A DNA stretch of 57,790 bases from Mucidula mucida (taxonomy: Eukaryota; Basidiomycota; Agaricomycetes; Agaricales; Physalacriaceae), in assembly GCA_015501055.1 (NCBI GenBank), contig JADNYV010000225.1, positions 1-57,790 on the forward strand. Reading direction: 5' to 3'. The notes under the pieces were generated by a model that saw only the letters and a list, made by a program, of their open reading frames with translations, did not search any database and had not been told where the DNA came from. This document shows positions 34,744 through 45,426 of the stretch, piece after piece. Both the position numbers and the translations under genes were made by a program. Each line of letters starts with the position of its first letter. Within the stretch, counting starts at the first letter, position 1.

Positions 34744-35568
34744 ATGTCTGCCATCTTCAATTTCTTGCCATCGATCTCGTGGTCGTGGGGACCGCCTCCC
34801 GAGCCCCTAGACGAGACGCCTGCCCCACCTCCGCCTGCCGAGTCTCACCCTCCACCGCTCACAGGCGTCGAGCGCATCATAGCACTCAACAACGCCATGA
34901 GACCCCTATGCGCCTCCGGACGCGTACATCGACAGCTCGCTGAGCTGATCTACAGCGACCCCATGTTCACAGGCCTAAGCCCACGTTGCACTCTGCGCCA
35001 CGCCATATACGTCGTGTTGATGAACGAGTACTCCTGTCCGAGCACGCGCCGCCGCGATCCACCTCCCAAGCGCTATCTTCCCGGCCAAGAACCTGTTCTC
35101 TCACATCCCTCTGCACCACGGCCTATGCGGGGGCGGATTGACGAGTTCGATCCGTTCAGAGAGTTTTATGGCTGGGACTTACCTGACGGCCCAAAGCTTC
35201 CGCCTGCGCAGTTCAACACCTCAGAGTACTTCGCGCCTGTGTATCCCATTCCACTGCCGGAAGAGGCGAGGTTGCGATGTAGTGTTCCTTATGGTCCTGT
35301 TGATCCTGACTATCGGATGGCGGATGAGGATAGATCGCCACAGTTGAAGCAGTCGGAGGATATGCTACGGAAGCTTACACATGCGCCGCCGTCTATGTCG
35401 AGGGCAGAGAGGCAGAGCCTCATTGACGAGTTCTTGTATGAGCATAGTTTGAGAAAAGATTTGAAACGAAGGAGGGATAGAGATGACAGTGGAGATTCGG
35501 ATGAAGGAGACGGCGACGATGATGGCCATAAGTCAAGGCGGCGACGATTCGATTATACTTTACGATAA
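34744..35568 (+). CDS. gene A, copy 2 (unknown function, 274 aa)
   Basis: The frame is the same length as copy 1 and about 98% identical in protein. Differences include MSAIF for MSTIF, GPPPEPLDETPAP for GPHSEPLDETHAP, VLSHPS for VFSHPS and KLTHAPP for KITHAPP. Aromatic N-terminus, Pro-rich regions, the LSPRCTLRHAIYVVLMNEYS core and a charged tail ending KSRRRRFDYTLR are retained. The near identity across 14 kb, in opposite orientation, implies recent duplication or gene conversion. This copy stands alone without gene B, so A does not strictly need an adjacent B. Function unknown; the basic tail suggests a nuclear protein. Confidence 0.75.
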   Translation: MSAIFNFLPSISWSWGPPPEPLDETPAPPPPAESHPPPLTGVERIIALNNAMRPLCASGRVHRQLAELIYSDPMFTGLSPRCTLRHAIYVVLMNEYSCPSTRRRDPPPKRYLPGQEPVLSHPSAPRPMRGRIDEFDPFREFYGWDLPDGPKLPPAQFNTSEYFAPVYPIPLPEEARLRCSVPYGPVDPDYRMADEDRSPQLKQSEDMLRKLTHAPPSMSRAERQSLIDEFLYEHSLRKDLKRRRDRDDSGDSDEGDGDDDGHKSRRRRFDYTLR

Positions 35569-35879
35569 ATAGCCAGACGCTTATTGTCTTTTCATTTATT
35601 GTCTTCGCTCATTTGGGCATTCACAATTAGAACACGTTTCCTATTCAAGACATGGTGAACTGTCATATCACAATCACATGATCGCTCGTTCCACAATTGC
35701 AGTAGAACACGTTTTCCATTTCCAGGGGCAAGAGCTGACGAAGCAGCAGGACCCTGACTGGCCAGTCCTCCGTTCGCGCCATCCGGTCCAATCATTCGTA
35801 TAGTTGTCGTCTTCTTCGCATCCGATGTGGATGCGCTAATCCGCTATATAGTTCTTATCTCGCAAAATGCGCCCCATCG
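35569..35879. other. intergenic region before the GST gene
   Basis: The first 115 bp are the 3' flank of gene A copy 2 and belong to the repeat. The rest is unique and should hold the GST promoter. Nothing else is seen. Confidence 0.5.
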
Positions 35880-36697
35880 ATGTCTTCCGAACCGACCATC
35901 TCCTTGTACGATATCCCTTCCGCTCTCCCGAGCGCTCCTTATTCCCCAAGCCCTAATGTTTGGAAGATCAGGTCAGTCCAAGGTCTTGAACACGAAGATT
36001 TCACTGACACACCGCTAGATACGCATTAAACTTCAAAGGTCTCGAATACAAGACCGTCTGGGTCGAGTACCCGGATATCAAACCTCTCTACGAGAAACTT
36101 GGCGCACCCGCGGCGCTCACCAAACCCGACGGAACCCCATTCCATACTCTCCCGCTGATTCTGGATGCCTCCACTGGCGCCATAGTTTCCGAATCCTTTG
36201 CTATCGCGCAATATCTCGACAAGACGTATCCGAACACACCGCGCCTCTTTCCTCTCGGCCCGCCATCATACCCCCTTCATGCAGCATTTACCACCGCGTT
36301 CCGCTCTCAGATTGCACCTTTGTTCCAGTTCACGCTGCCTGCGATGCACCGCGCTCTGACCCCAGGAAGTCAAGGCTACTTCAATGCGACCAAAGCCAGT
36401 ATTCTCGGAGCTCCGACGTTGGAAGATGGAGAGCCGAAGGGCGCTAAACGTGCCGAAGAATGGGAGAAAGTGAAAGCTGGTTTTGATGGTATCGCGAAAT
36501 GGTCTGGGAAAGGTCATACGTTTTTCGTTGGGGACGCGATATCGTGGCCAGATATTGAAGTCGGCGCATTCGTGTTATGGATCCGCACAGTGCTGGGAGA
36601 AGACAGTGCAGAATGGAAGGCTGCGTCAACGTGGAATGAAGGACGCTGGGCGCGACTGTTGGATGTTCTAGCACCCTACGAAGTAGTCAAAGTCTGA
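35880..36697 (+). CDS. glutathione S-transferase, fungal GstUA/etherase-like type
   Basis: Two exons, 35880..35971 and 36019..36697, give 256 aa. The thioredoxin-like N-terminal domain reads ISLYDIPSALPSAPYSPSP, VWKIRYALNFKGLEYKTVWVEYPDI, then TLPLILDASTGAIVSESFAIAQYLDKTYP. The P-[LVI] and SES glutathione-binding pieces are seen. The helical C-terminal domain includes FFVGDAISWPDIEVGAF. The pattern fits the Ure2p-like/etherase-related GSTs that expanded in wood-decay basidiomycetes and conjugate glutathione to wood-derived or toxic electrophiles. Role inferred from family only. Start chosen for the conserved SLYDIPS beginning. Confidence 0.92.
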
Positions 36698-37246
36698 TTG
36701 GGTCAATTGATTTCAAACGTTAAGCTGGCTGCCGTAACTCTAATAAGAGGAGGCGTATGGTGAGGTTTGGCGTCCGCGACGTGTATTGTGGGCGAGCCGT
36801 TGCAAGCGAACACCACGTCACGTGGTCAAGGTGCCGGAAACCGGTTCCTCTTCTCCACCTTCACTGCTGTTTACTTCGCTCTATCCCATACAGCGAGGTC
36901 TCACGGTCAGGCATTTTCTAGACGGCTATTTTTGAATCCTTGCTTACAGACTTTGTGCTAGGCAAAATGACAGGTCTTTGTACCGATCAACCGTTCCTGC
37001 GTAACCCATACATATTTGCCCCAAAACGGCAGCATGACGCGTCTTCTTCGTCGCGGCATGTTCTAGGATTTGGAGTCAAGTGAAAGCCCAATGGAAATGG
37101 CTCAAGATGCTTACTGTTCTATGCACAAGGTTCGAAGGCTATCATAAGTATAGCATACACTTACGCGTCCACTCGGCACGTACGATAATTGTTTTTCTCG
37201 CTGACATATAAAACACCTCTTATTAACCTCGTCGTAACACTACAGT
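36698..37246. other. intergenic region
   Basis: About 550 bp without a supported gene. A TATAAAA at 37207..37213 lies 34 bp before the next start codon and is a plausible core promoter element. Confidence 0.5.
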
Positions 37247-38572
37247 ATGGTCCGGCGAACTTGGGAAGATTATTACGCCGACCAGAAGACGACCCCGCCA
37301 CCAGTCGCCCATGCCGACCTCACAGGCAAAACCGTTCTCGTGACAGGCGCCAATATCGGCCTGGGATTTGAAGCATGCAAGCATTCCGCCAGAATGAATC
37401 CTGCACGCCTGATTCTGGCTTGTCGCAATGTTGACAAGGCTAACGCTGCGTTATCTCGTAAGTCTGGTTTCAAACTCTGCTTGTAGTTACCAGCATTTCT
37501 GAGCGCTTTCTTCAGGTCTCCAGGCGGACACCGGATATGACCAAGGGGAAGTCTGGCGGGTTGATCTAGGCAGCTTCGCAAGCGTGTCTGCCTTTGCAAA
37601 CAAAGCCGAACGTGAACTTGACCGACTGGATATCCTAGTTGAAAATGCTGCGGTAGCCAATTGGGGCGCCTTCGAATACACTGAAGATGGCTGGGAAACC
37701 GTGCACGTATCCCTTCCCTCTGTCTTCTTTTGCGTGTTAACCTGATGATCAGTTTACAGACCAACTATATAAGCACGGCCCTCCTTGCGTTACGGCTACT
37801 CCCTATTCTAAAAAAGACCGCTGAACAGCATTCTGGGCTTCAGCGCCTGGTCATTGTAACCAGCGACTTGTTTTATTCAGTGGATGTGCCTCCAAAGTTC
37901 CTGGACTCGCCCAATGCGATGAACCATCCGGAACGTTGTGTGCCGCTCACTTCTACAGAAGAACAAGAAACCGTTGGGATGGAAAACGCCAGTGGAGATC
38001 CCAACATACAGCTCGTCGATCGTTACTCTCACACTAAACGTACGTCTCTTAGCGCTGTATGCCATAGGTGTTGAAATCAACTCTCTTCATCTAGTCCTTG
38101 AAGTCTTCTTCACCCGTTCTCTTCAGACACGCGCCGGCTCTTCCATCATCGTAAACTGCGTCAACCCCGGTTTCTGTATCTCAAATCTGCGCAACACTCT
38201 CCCTGAGCATATGATGGATGATTTCGAGAAGAGAGAGGCAGACCTTGCTTATACAACCGAGGAAGGGAGTCGCCAGTTGGTCTACGCTGCAGTTGGAGGT
38301 GCAGATAACGAGGAACAACTTCTCGGGGCGTTCATATCCCTTTCTGAAGTACGTGAAGTTAGTGACTACGCGCTCAGCAAGGTGGGGAGGGACGCCGAAG
38401 ATAGAATTTGGGTATGTGTTGCATGGCTTTTCGAATTGGAAAGAGACTTACACCAGTTCAGAAAGAATCTTTGGAGCTCTTGAATACTGCCCAAAAGTTG
38501 GGGAGATTCGACAGCATTTTTTACAACACTCGACTGGGCCATGAAACTGTAATGCAGCTTTGCGGCAATTAA
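37247..38572 (+). CDS. short-chain dehydrogenase/reductase
   Basis: Exons 37247..37457, 37516..37706, 37760..38039, 38095..38411 and 38462..38572 give about 369 aa. The cofactor motif TGANIGLG (TGxxxGxG) is at residues about 31-38, followed by LILACRNVDKA, suiting NADP binding. VDLGSFASVSAFA and ILVENAAVANWG (an NNAG-motif variant with ENAA) are typical. The catalytic pair is YSHTK (YxxxK), split from the following LLEVFFTRSLQTR by an intron. Active-site Ser lies in IVTSDLF. PGFCISNLRN follows. The substrate is unknown; related fungal enzymes resemble retinol- or WW-type oxidoreductases. All exons keep frame with GT...AG introns. Confidence 0.9.
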
Positions 38573-39131
38573 CACCTTCAATGTTGTATCTATGGCTTTC
38601 GCTCCGAATCTCATTCATTTCAGTTCAGCATGCCATGCATCACGGACGTGTCGAAGGAAAAACGTGGGCAGCCATCAACGTGAACCACGTCCCCCAATGC
38701 TTGTCCAGTTCATATGATCTTGTCAATGACTGACATGCTGGCAGAAGGAAATTCCGCCGACGCCACTGTTGATTCTGTGTGGTGTGGCGTGATGGTAAGA
38801 AGCAGGTCCCCTTCTTGACTCATCTCATGTGAGAAATTCTATCGAGCCGGCTTGAGACTGCGTCACTTTTCGTCTCTTGAATGTCACGACAACACCATCA
38901 TCATTGATCAACTAACCCGCATGGATTTCGGGGTTTCCTTGCTTCCCATCATCGAGTAAAAGGCACTGGGTATGAAGCCATACTCTCCCATCTTACGAGA
39001 ACGGAACTCTTTGTCCAATTATTTCTTTGACATCGGTACAACTCCACCTCAACCTGATACCGCTTCATTCACTCTCAATACTCGTCAGCATTGTATATTG
39101 TTCTTCGTAGAAACGTGGTTACTTCCCTAGC
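38573..39131. other. intergenic region
   Basis: About 560 bp between two plus-strand genes. No supported coding or RNA gene. Confidence 0.5.
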
Positions 39132-40098
39132 ATGCGCGTCCATAGGGTCAAGAGCCTTACAGGTAAACATTGCCACAAACAGGAGCGATTAGCTTATCTG
39201 CTCCCTGCAGGCGCCCAGATTGAAGAGGTCGTCGCTGTCTGCTGCAGCGCTTACACCAATCCGGAAGGGGCAATAACCGACGTTCTCATGCGCTGCTACA
39301 CCGGCGACAGTTTCAAACTCTTGCAGTTATACATGCGTGCAATGACGCGTGCGACTCTCCTGGAGGGACAGATATTCATCGCCACAGACGAAGACACGTT
39401 TCCAGGGCCTATTCGTTCAGTCGCGTTGTGTTTCCCGCCCGGCAAAGGCCTTTTCGTCAGGTATGCGCGTCTATGCTACCATACACGCCAAGCGTGCTAA
39501 TGTATTTGTAGTGAAGAACAGAAGGCCCTCGGTTATAAGGACTTCGAGAGTTCCATCACATCCGAGACGCGAGCGTGGTGGGATATGGTTGGTCGGCGGT
39601 TGAGTCCATTGAACAATCTGCTAATAAACGTAGCTTAACAAGGAAACGCACGATTTCATGGATGGCTTGAAGCTTTCTTACGTGCGTATGTTCTTTCCCT
39701 CTAATGAGTCTCACCTACGATCGCACAAGCTGTTCATGGACGGGGTGTGGGTCAGTATGATGGCCACCGACCGTGAATTCCAGAATCGCGGTTTCGGGAC
39801 CGCTGTCATACAGGACATCAAAGCCTATGTACGCTCATAAATATGGCCTTTCGCGTGGAAACTGACAGTTTATAGGCAGCCGCAGACAATTGGGCAATTG
39901 GATTAATGACGCATAGCGAGTCCAATGTAGGCCGCTTCTAGTCCCATTACGATTCTTTCGCTAAGTCTTGTTCAGCGTAACTGGTACGCCAGCCTAGATT
40001 TCAAAGTTGCTGGAGTCCGCAACATTTCCGCCAAACCTTACGAAACCCACTTCCCATGCTTCGCGTTTGCTCCATACCTTCCAGACTCCGGCCTGTAG
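39132..40098 (+). CDS. GNAT-type N-acetyltransferase-like protein
   Basis: Exons 39132..39162, 39211..39460, 39512..39587, 39634..39681, 39730..39828, 39876..39926 and 39976..40098 join in frame to about 225 aa. The N-terminal half has IEEVVAVCCSAYTN and IRSVALCFPPGKGLFVSEEQKALGYKDFE. The acetyl-CoA binding motif A follows as WVSMMATDREFQNRGFGTAVIQD, where QNRGFG fills the (Q/R)xxGx(G/A) loop. The C-terminus reads IGLMTHSESNRNWYASLDFKVAG, the usual last strand with Asn and Tyr. The acceptor substrate cannot be told. Exon borders were chosen to keep GNAT motifs continuous. Confidence 0.8.
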
Positions 40099-40299
40099 TA
40101 CTAGTCGCCTAAGTTGCTCAAGCGAATGCTTCATCCGATAATGTATAAGTAACTTACAGATTCTGCCAAAATTTATACAGTATCCCTCCCTGACCCATCC
40201 AACTATACGGAAATGTCCATCCGTGTATACTAGTAAAGAGTGTGTTGACAGTACCCACATCACTGCCTGGTAGCCAACGCTGCCATTAATATATCATAA

Positions 40300-43200
40300 T
40301 CAATCTTCGCCGCTGCATGCCAAGTCAAGTACATCAGTCGTCGTCCACCTCAGCACTGCAACCTGCTCACCTTTCAAGACAGCCTCCACAAACATCCGAG
40401 CAAACGCCGGTTCATCAGCCTGCATCCTTCCCAGCGCATCCCTAGTTAGTTTCCACAAAACCACATCCCTTTCTACCATCATGGTGGTGTTACGCGGCAT
40501 ATTTGACAGCGCCGTCAACTCCCCGGCGAGCGTGCCAGACACCATTGATTCCTCGATATGCGGTACACCATCGTCGTCATCTTCCGCTTCCAAACCAGAT
40601 CCTGATCCCCACGATTTGAACACATACAGTGCGCGCAGGACTCCTTTCTCGATGATATAGAGACCATCAGCAGCATCGTTCTGGCGCCATAAGGTGTGTC
40701 CCGCTGGGTAACAAACTCGTTGTAGATACGGAAGTAATGGCGACAGATCCTCTGACGTATACGAGGAAAACGTGCGCTGGAGGGTGGGCAGCGGTTCACG
40801 CAAAGAATGTTCTGAAGACCGGGCACGTTTGTCTTTGCGAGGAGGTGAGGTTAAAAGGTCCTGAGGAGTGGTCGTGGTGGAAGCAGGTGTCCTGTCGCCC
40901 AAAGGCGACGACGCGAAGCTGCCCGATGAACCCAGATACAATTCTGGATTGAGTTGAGTATAGTGCTTCAGGACGTTGGATGACATACCATTTGCTATTG
41001 TCCGGGTACCAGCTTCATATAATTGGCTTCGTCTAGGCGATCCAACAATGTCGGAATGATATGCGGTAATATCGCCATCTTGTCGTCCAGGTAGCACTAA
41101 TGAGTCCAGTCAAAACACATTCCGTTGAAAAAGCACGCAGCCTACGAAATGGAACGCCGCGCGCGACTTTCTGGGATCTGAACCAAACTCGTAAGTAGGC
41201 ATTTTCCGTCCCTGCGAACCGAATCAGTCTCAAGTAGCATCTAACAAAGCAGAGAAACTGACATTCCATCGCGTCGCCGAACGTGTCGAAGACTTCAACT
41301 TGGGCGGCGGCAACTTCGCCGCTATGCCCTCGTTCGCCGACATCGTGTCCAAAGAAACTGTCAAGCGCTCTCCCGACCGGTCCCACACCACGCCTCACTC
41401 CGCATATAACCAAACAAACGGCCCTCTTCTCCAACGTCCTTCGAACTCTCACAAGACCCTCCAGGGCACTCATATCCACGCCCACGACATGCGTGAGATC
41501 CAATACTAAAAACCGTATTCCCGGTGTCTTTCTCGCATGTCCATTCGCATGACCAGTGGCTCCATAACGTGACGCGGGAGGTGGTGATACTCCTTCTTCG
41601 GCAACGCCGAGAACTTTATTCACACCCTCCTCGACTTCACGTACGTTTCCAAAGAACATGAACCCACCGAGTCGCATGACACAGGTTTGCGTCCCGGAGA
41701 CTTCACGGATGTACGCGCGTTGAGCGCTCGGACGCCGGACAGTCGAAGGCGCTGTTGAGCCAGTATGGAGCGCACGTATGACACTTAGCCTGGAGGTTTG
41801 GATGACGAAGAAGAAACCTATGACTGTGTTAACGACTGATGACACGCGAAACAAAAATAGACAAACAGCAAACGATGATTCCAAAGAGCACCCCAATCAC
41901 GAAGTCAAAGACAGTCATGCAGATCATAATGCTGATGATAGTCAAATACTCAGATCTACCGTATAATGAGCCGACAGCGGAGTAAGCATGAGAACAGTCA
42001 CGTACGGGCTGACGCGACCGCGCGTATCCCAGACAGCTTCTTTAACGAGATCAATACCGAGGACGAATATAAGAGCACCAACGACCATGATGGCTACAGA
42101 GAAAGGTAAGTGTCCAGACATCACGCTGAAGCAACAAGCCTACGAATGTATCCAACGAACGTGGTACCTGCAATCAGCAGAATGCCTGTGGCTATGGCCA
42201 ACATAAATCCCGAAATGCGTGTCGTTCCGCCAACTCGGTAGAACCTAGCAACAGCGGGCTTAGACTACTGGGATACAGTGATTCTGTTTCACCTACAGAA
42301 GGGTGTTGACATAGACCAAATAGTTGGGCCTAGTCAACAGTTTCGTTAACATAAGTAGAACAAGCAGCCGAGTCACCTACACGGTCCCAAAAATGCCCGC
42401 GAGGAGATTCGAATAACCATGTGCGACTAATTCGCGGTTCGTATCGATGGAATCCTCACACAGCGAGACGGCTGTTAGCATTCATCAATGCATGACGACA
42501 AGTGACAACCATAAGCGCTCACAGAGGGCAGGAACATTGAGAGGCGGGTGGAGAATATTGAAGAACAAGCTAAGAGAGGGTCAGAGCTATACCGCCGCGC
42601 GTGACGAAAATCACTAACAGAGCGAATTGTGTAGGCAACGTGTCCCATATGGGCTTGAAACGAACTTGACTGAAGTCTGTAAGTAAGGAAGCAAGTCAGC
42701 GCACGTTTCATTAGAGTGGTGGGCACGGGGGTGGAGTCGAGCTTACCATAGTAATCGTAAAACTTGTACCACCCTACACCGTCGTCCCCTCCGCGGACGT
42801 CGAAGATCCACCCTTCGTCACGAAGGGTATCCAGTGGTATTCTGGCGGCCAGAACAACGATGTAGAAGATCATGGGTATCGCGATGAAATCTAAGGATGG
42901 GTCAGGATCCGGCATTACAACGCAATTAAAGGGGATGGGGAAGGAATCCGACAGTAATGGAGAAAGGGACAACTGACATCCAACGAATACACCCTGTCCA
43001 CCTTCGCCGTCTCCATCTTTGCGAAATTTACCATGCAACCATGTTCCAACACGTAGGAATACAGCCAAGAATAACGGCACCGACCATAAAATGACATTAT
43101 GCACAGATGAAAAGAGGTGTGGGAGGGGAGTGGAAGTTTCCGTTGAGGTCAGGGAGAGCGATACTTCCAACCTGGACAGACAAAGATCATTTCAACCCCG

Positions 43201-44177
43201 TATGAAGCAACATAGAGAGGTCATACCCCGTTTCTATTAGAAAGGCGCCAACACCGCCGATGCATCTGGTGACCGTTAGACGAGATGAGTCGAAATGATG
43301 ATGGAAAGAGAAAGAACGCACCCCACAAGAATATGCCTAGGAAAGAAACCAATGACAGCGCCAAGCTTAAGATAGCCGAGGAGGAAGAAAGCAAGACCTG
43401 TGAGGATTGAGCTCAGTGCGTAAGACACGAGGGTCGTTGCGAGGATCTCGCCCGGAGCCTCGAGGTCGGAGGCAATGGACATGGCGATCAGGTGAAAGAA
43501 CGGCTGACGCGAACGTAAGCGGGAGCAGTAAAAAATGGAAGGGCCACGCACCACAACTTCAATCATCATGCTACCGTTGGCGCCAGGGAACTGACTCGCG
43601 CCCAATGTGTAAGTAAGCTGTGATAGGAGGGTTGACAGGAAGAACATCGAGACGCCTAAAGGCGCCATGTGCAACTCGTCGAAGATTCCATAGGCGGGGA
43701 ATATGATCATGCCATCTACGTTCGGTCGAAAGAAATTCACAGGAGGGACTGAGGAGGTACATACAAGAGACGCCGTCCAGAATGTTCAGTAGGCTTCCTA
43801 ATAGTACAGCTGGCACGCTCTTGACTGCAGTTGAGACATATCCCATTACTGTGACGCGTAAATCTAGTTTCGGCTTTTCGGGACTCGGTGTGGGAGAGTG
43901 CGAACGTAGTGGGGGTGGTGTCGCCGCGCGTTCGGAAAGTAGAGTGGTTTCCTCTGTAGGGGTAGGCGGCGCGGATGGTCCATCAGACTCATAGTCGTGA
44001 GCATCGTCGTTATTCGAGAGCTGAACTGTCTTCTGCCGTATAGACATTTGCGAATGGGCAACAGAGGGCACAGATGAGGGTCCCGGGAACAACCTAAGCA
44101 ATCATTAATATTTATATAGGCAGCAATCCCCGTTCTTACCCCGCGCGTAGAAGTGGAGACTCGCCAGAGAACGACAT
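40300..44177 (-). CDS. SLC26/SulP transporter with STAS and cyclic-nucleotide-binding domains (Vsb1-like)
   Basis: The start at 44177 gives MSFSGESPLLRAG, spliced to a Pro/Ser-rich cytosolic N-terminus. Membrane segments begin with VLLGSLLNILDGVSYG and include GANGSMMIEVV, IGFFPRHILVGC, IPMIFYIVVLAARI and ALIFVLGIDLVKEAVWD. A STAS domain follows (CVMRLGGFMFFGNVREVE and IRFLVLDLTHVVGVDMSALEGL). The C-terminus is a cNMP-binding-like barrel (CYPAGHTLWRQNDAADGLYIIEKGVLRALY and GTLAGELTALS). This three-part architecture is that of yeast YGR125W/Vsb1, a vacuolar protein needed for basic amino acid storage. Vacuolar location and arginine-type transport are inferred from that homology. At least eight small introns interrupt it, and not all borders were fixed. 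Confidence 0.88.
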
Positions 44178-45426
44178 TATGTCGCTACCGTGGGAGAGAA
44201 ACTAATTTACGTCAAGCGTTGAAGCAATTTCGAGGTTCTCTCGCTAGATCAATATACTCGCGCGATCTGTCTCAATTTTAGCAGAAGATTCGTCAACGAA
44301 AAGAACAGAAAACGCGCATTTTCCAATAAATAAACGGCTTGTGGGTGCATGGGCGAGCACCGTTGAGGTAGTAAGGAGTGAAGTGGTGGCGGGATGAAAG
44401 ACATATTGGTCTGGAAAATGGAAAATGATCAGATCAGGATATTCTCACGACCCCGTCAGCGATTTTATGTCAGACAGATATATCACAGGAGTTTTCCCGC
44501 GTTACTGGATCGCGCAGATTAGCATCGTAGATTTGGAAGAAAGGTAAAGTATGAACGAACGTTGCACGTCAGTGAAACAAGATCACGTTCATAGCGACGC
44601 ACGAGTGACCCCACACCGGAAAATCTGAATCGCAAGTAACGGGCAGAAAGAACGAAAAGACATCCGCCTAAACCGCACGAATGGTCAACATCTTCAAGTA
44701 ATGTATGCAGTGAGAACTCGGCGCTCACTTTGAATCAAAGTAGGTGGTCATTGGGAGCGCATGTACTAGTCATGGGACGGCGTCACGGTGACGGACAATT
44801 GAAGCCTTGCTGTCATCAGTGAGGGCGGGGAACTCAGAAGTTCTGATCCAGGCATTGATCTCGGTCGTCTTACCGGGATGGCAGAACCTAGTGGTAAACG
44901 TGTGTGCATGTGCCCACAGAACTGAAGAGGAAGGCCGACGCGACTGGGTGGACATCCAGAATGAACTCAGACAGAGCAGAAGAAGGTGGCACTCGGCAAA
45001 TAGAGAATCAGAACCGACTTTGGCTTCGAGGGGACTACGACCTCATCAGTTGTGTGGCGCAGCATGGAGTACCTGTACAGTCAAGCCTATGACAAACAAA
45101 GTCCGGCAAGAATCACAGGAAGCGAGACCGGCATAATTTTTCGTCTGGCGCGAACGAGGTGGTGGGGATGAGCGAACAAGGAAGCGTGAGAAATTATTGC
45201 CGCTCAAAGCCCACGCACACTTGGCCGCCAGATTGGGGGTCGACTTTCGTTAGCATTGTCGCACCGGATGGAAAAGTAATGACTCATGGCGGTAGGAAGG
45301 TTGGTTCACACAGCATTAACTTGGATGAGCTTCTTACATTTGGGCTCATTCCCATTTCACGAACGTAACACGGACAATACATCAGCTTAAAAAGATAAAC
45401 ATTAGCTGAATACAGATATTCATTCC
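44178..45426. other. intergenic region between the two transporter genes
   Basis: 1.25 kb with no supported gene. Open frames such as 44807..45136 and 45159..45368 lack domains. The segment contains the promoter of the SLC26 gene and the 3' end of the antiporter gene. Confidence 0.5.

Larger units (their letters stand above)
34210..35682 (+). repeat. repeat unit R3-A2
   Basis: This unit matches 20229..21690 in reverse orientation: element R, A promoter, leader intron, gene A and its 3' flank. The match ends abruptly at about 35682, where copy 1 continues into unrelated sequence at about 20229. No gene B is attached here. Confidence 0.85.

Noticed and set aside
34226..35691. GCTCGTTC occurs at both ends of the R3-A2 unit, like a target-site duplication
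   Set aside because: The left copy is inside element R, as shown by a similar GCTCGTT in the R copy at 28096. The direct repeat is therefore probably coincidence rather than a transposition scar.
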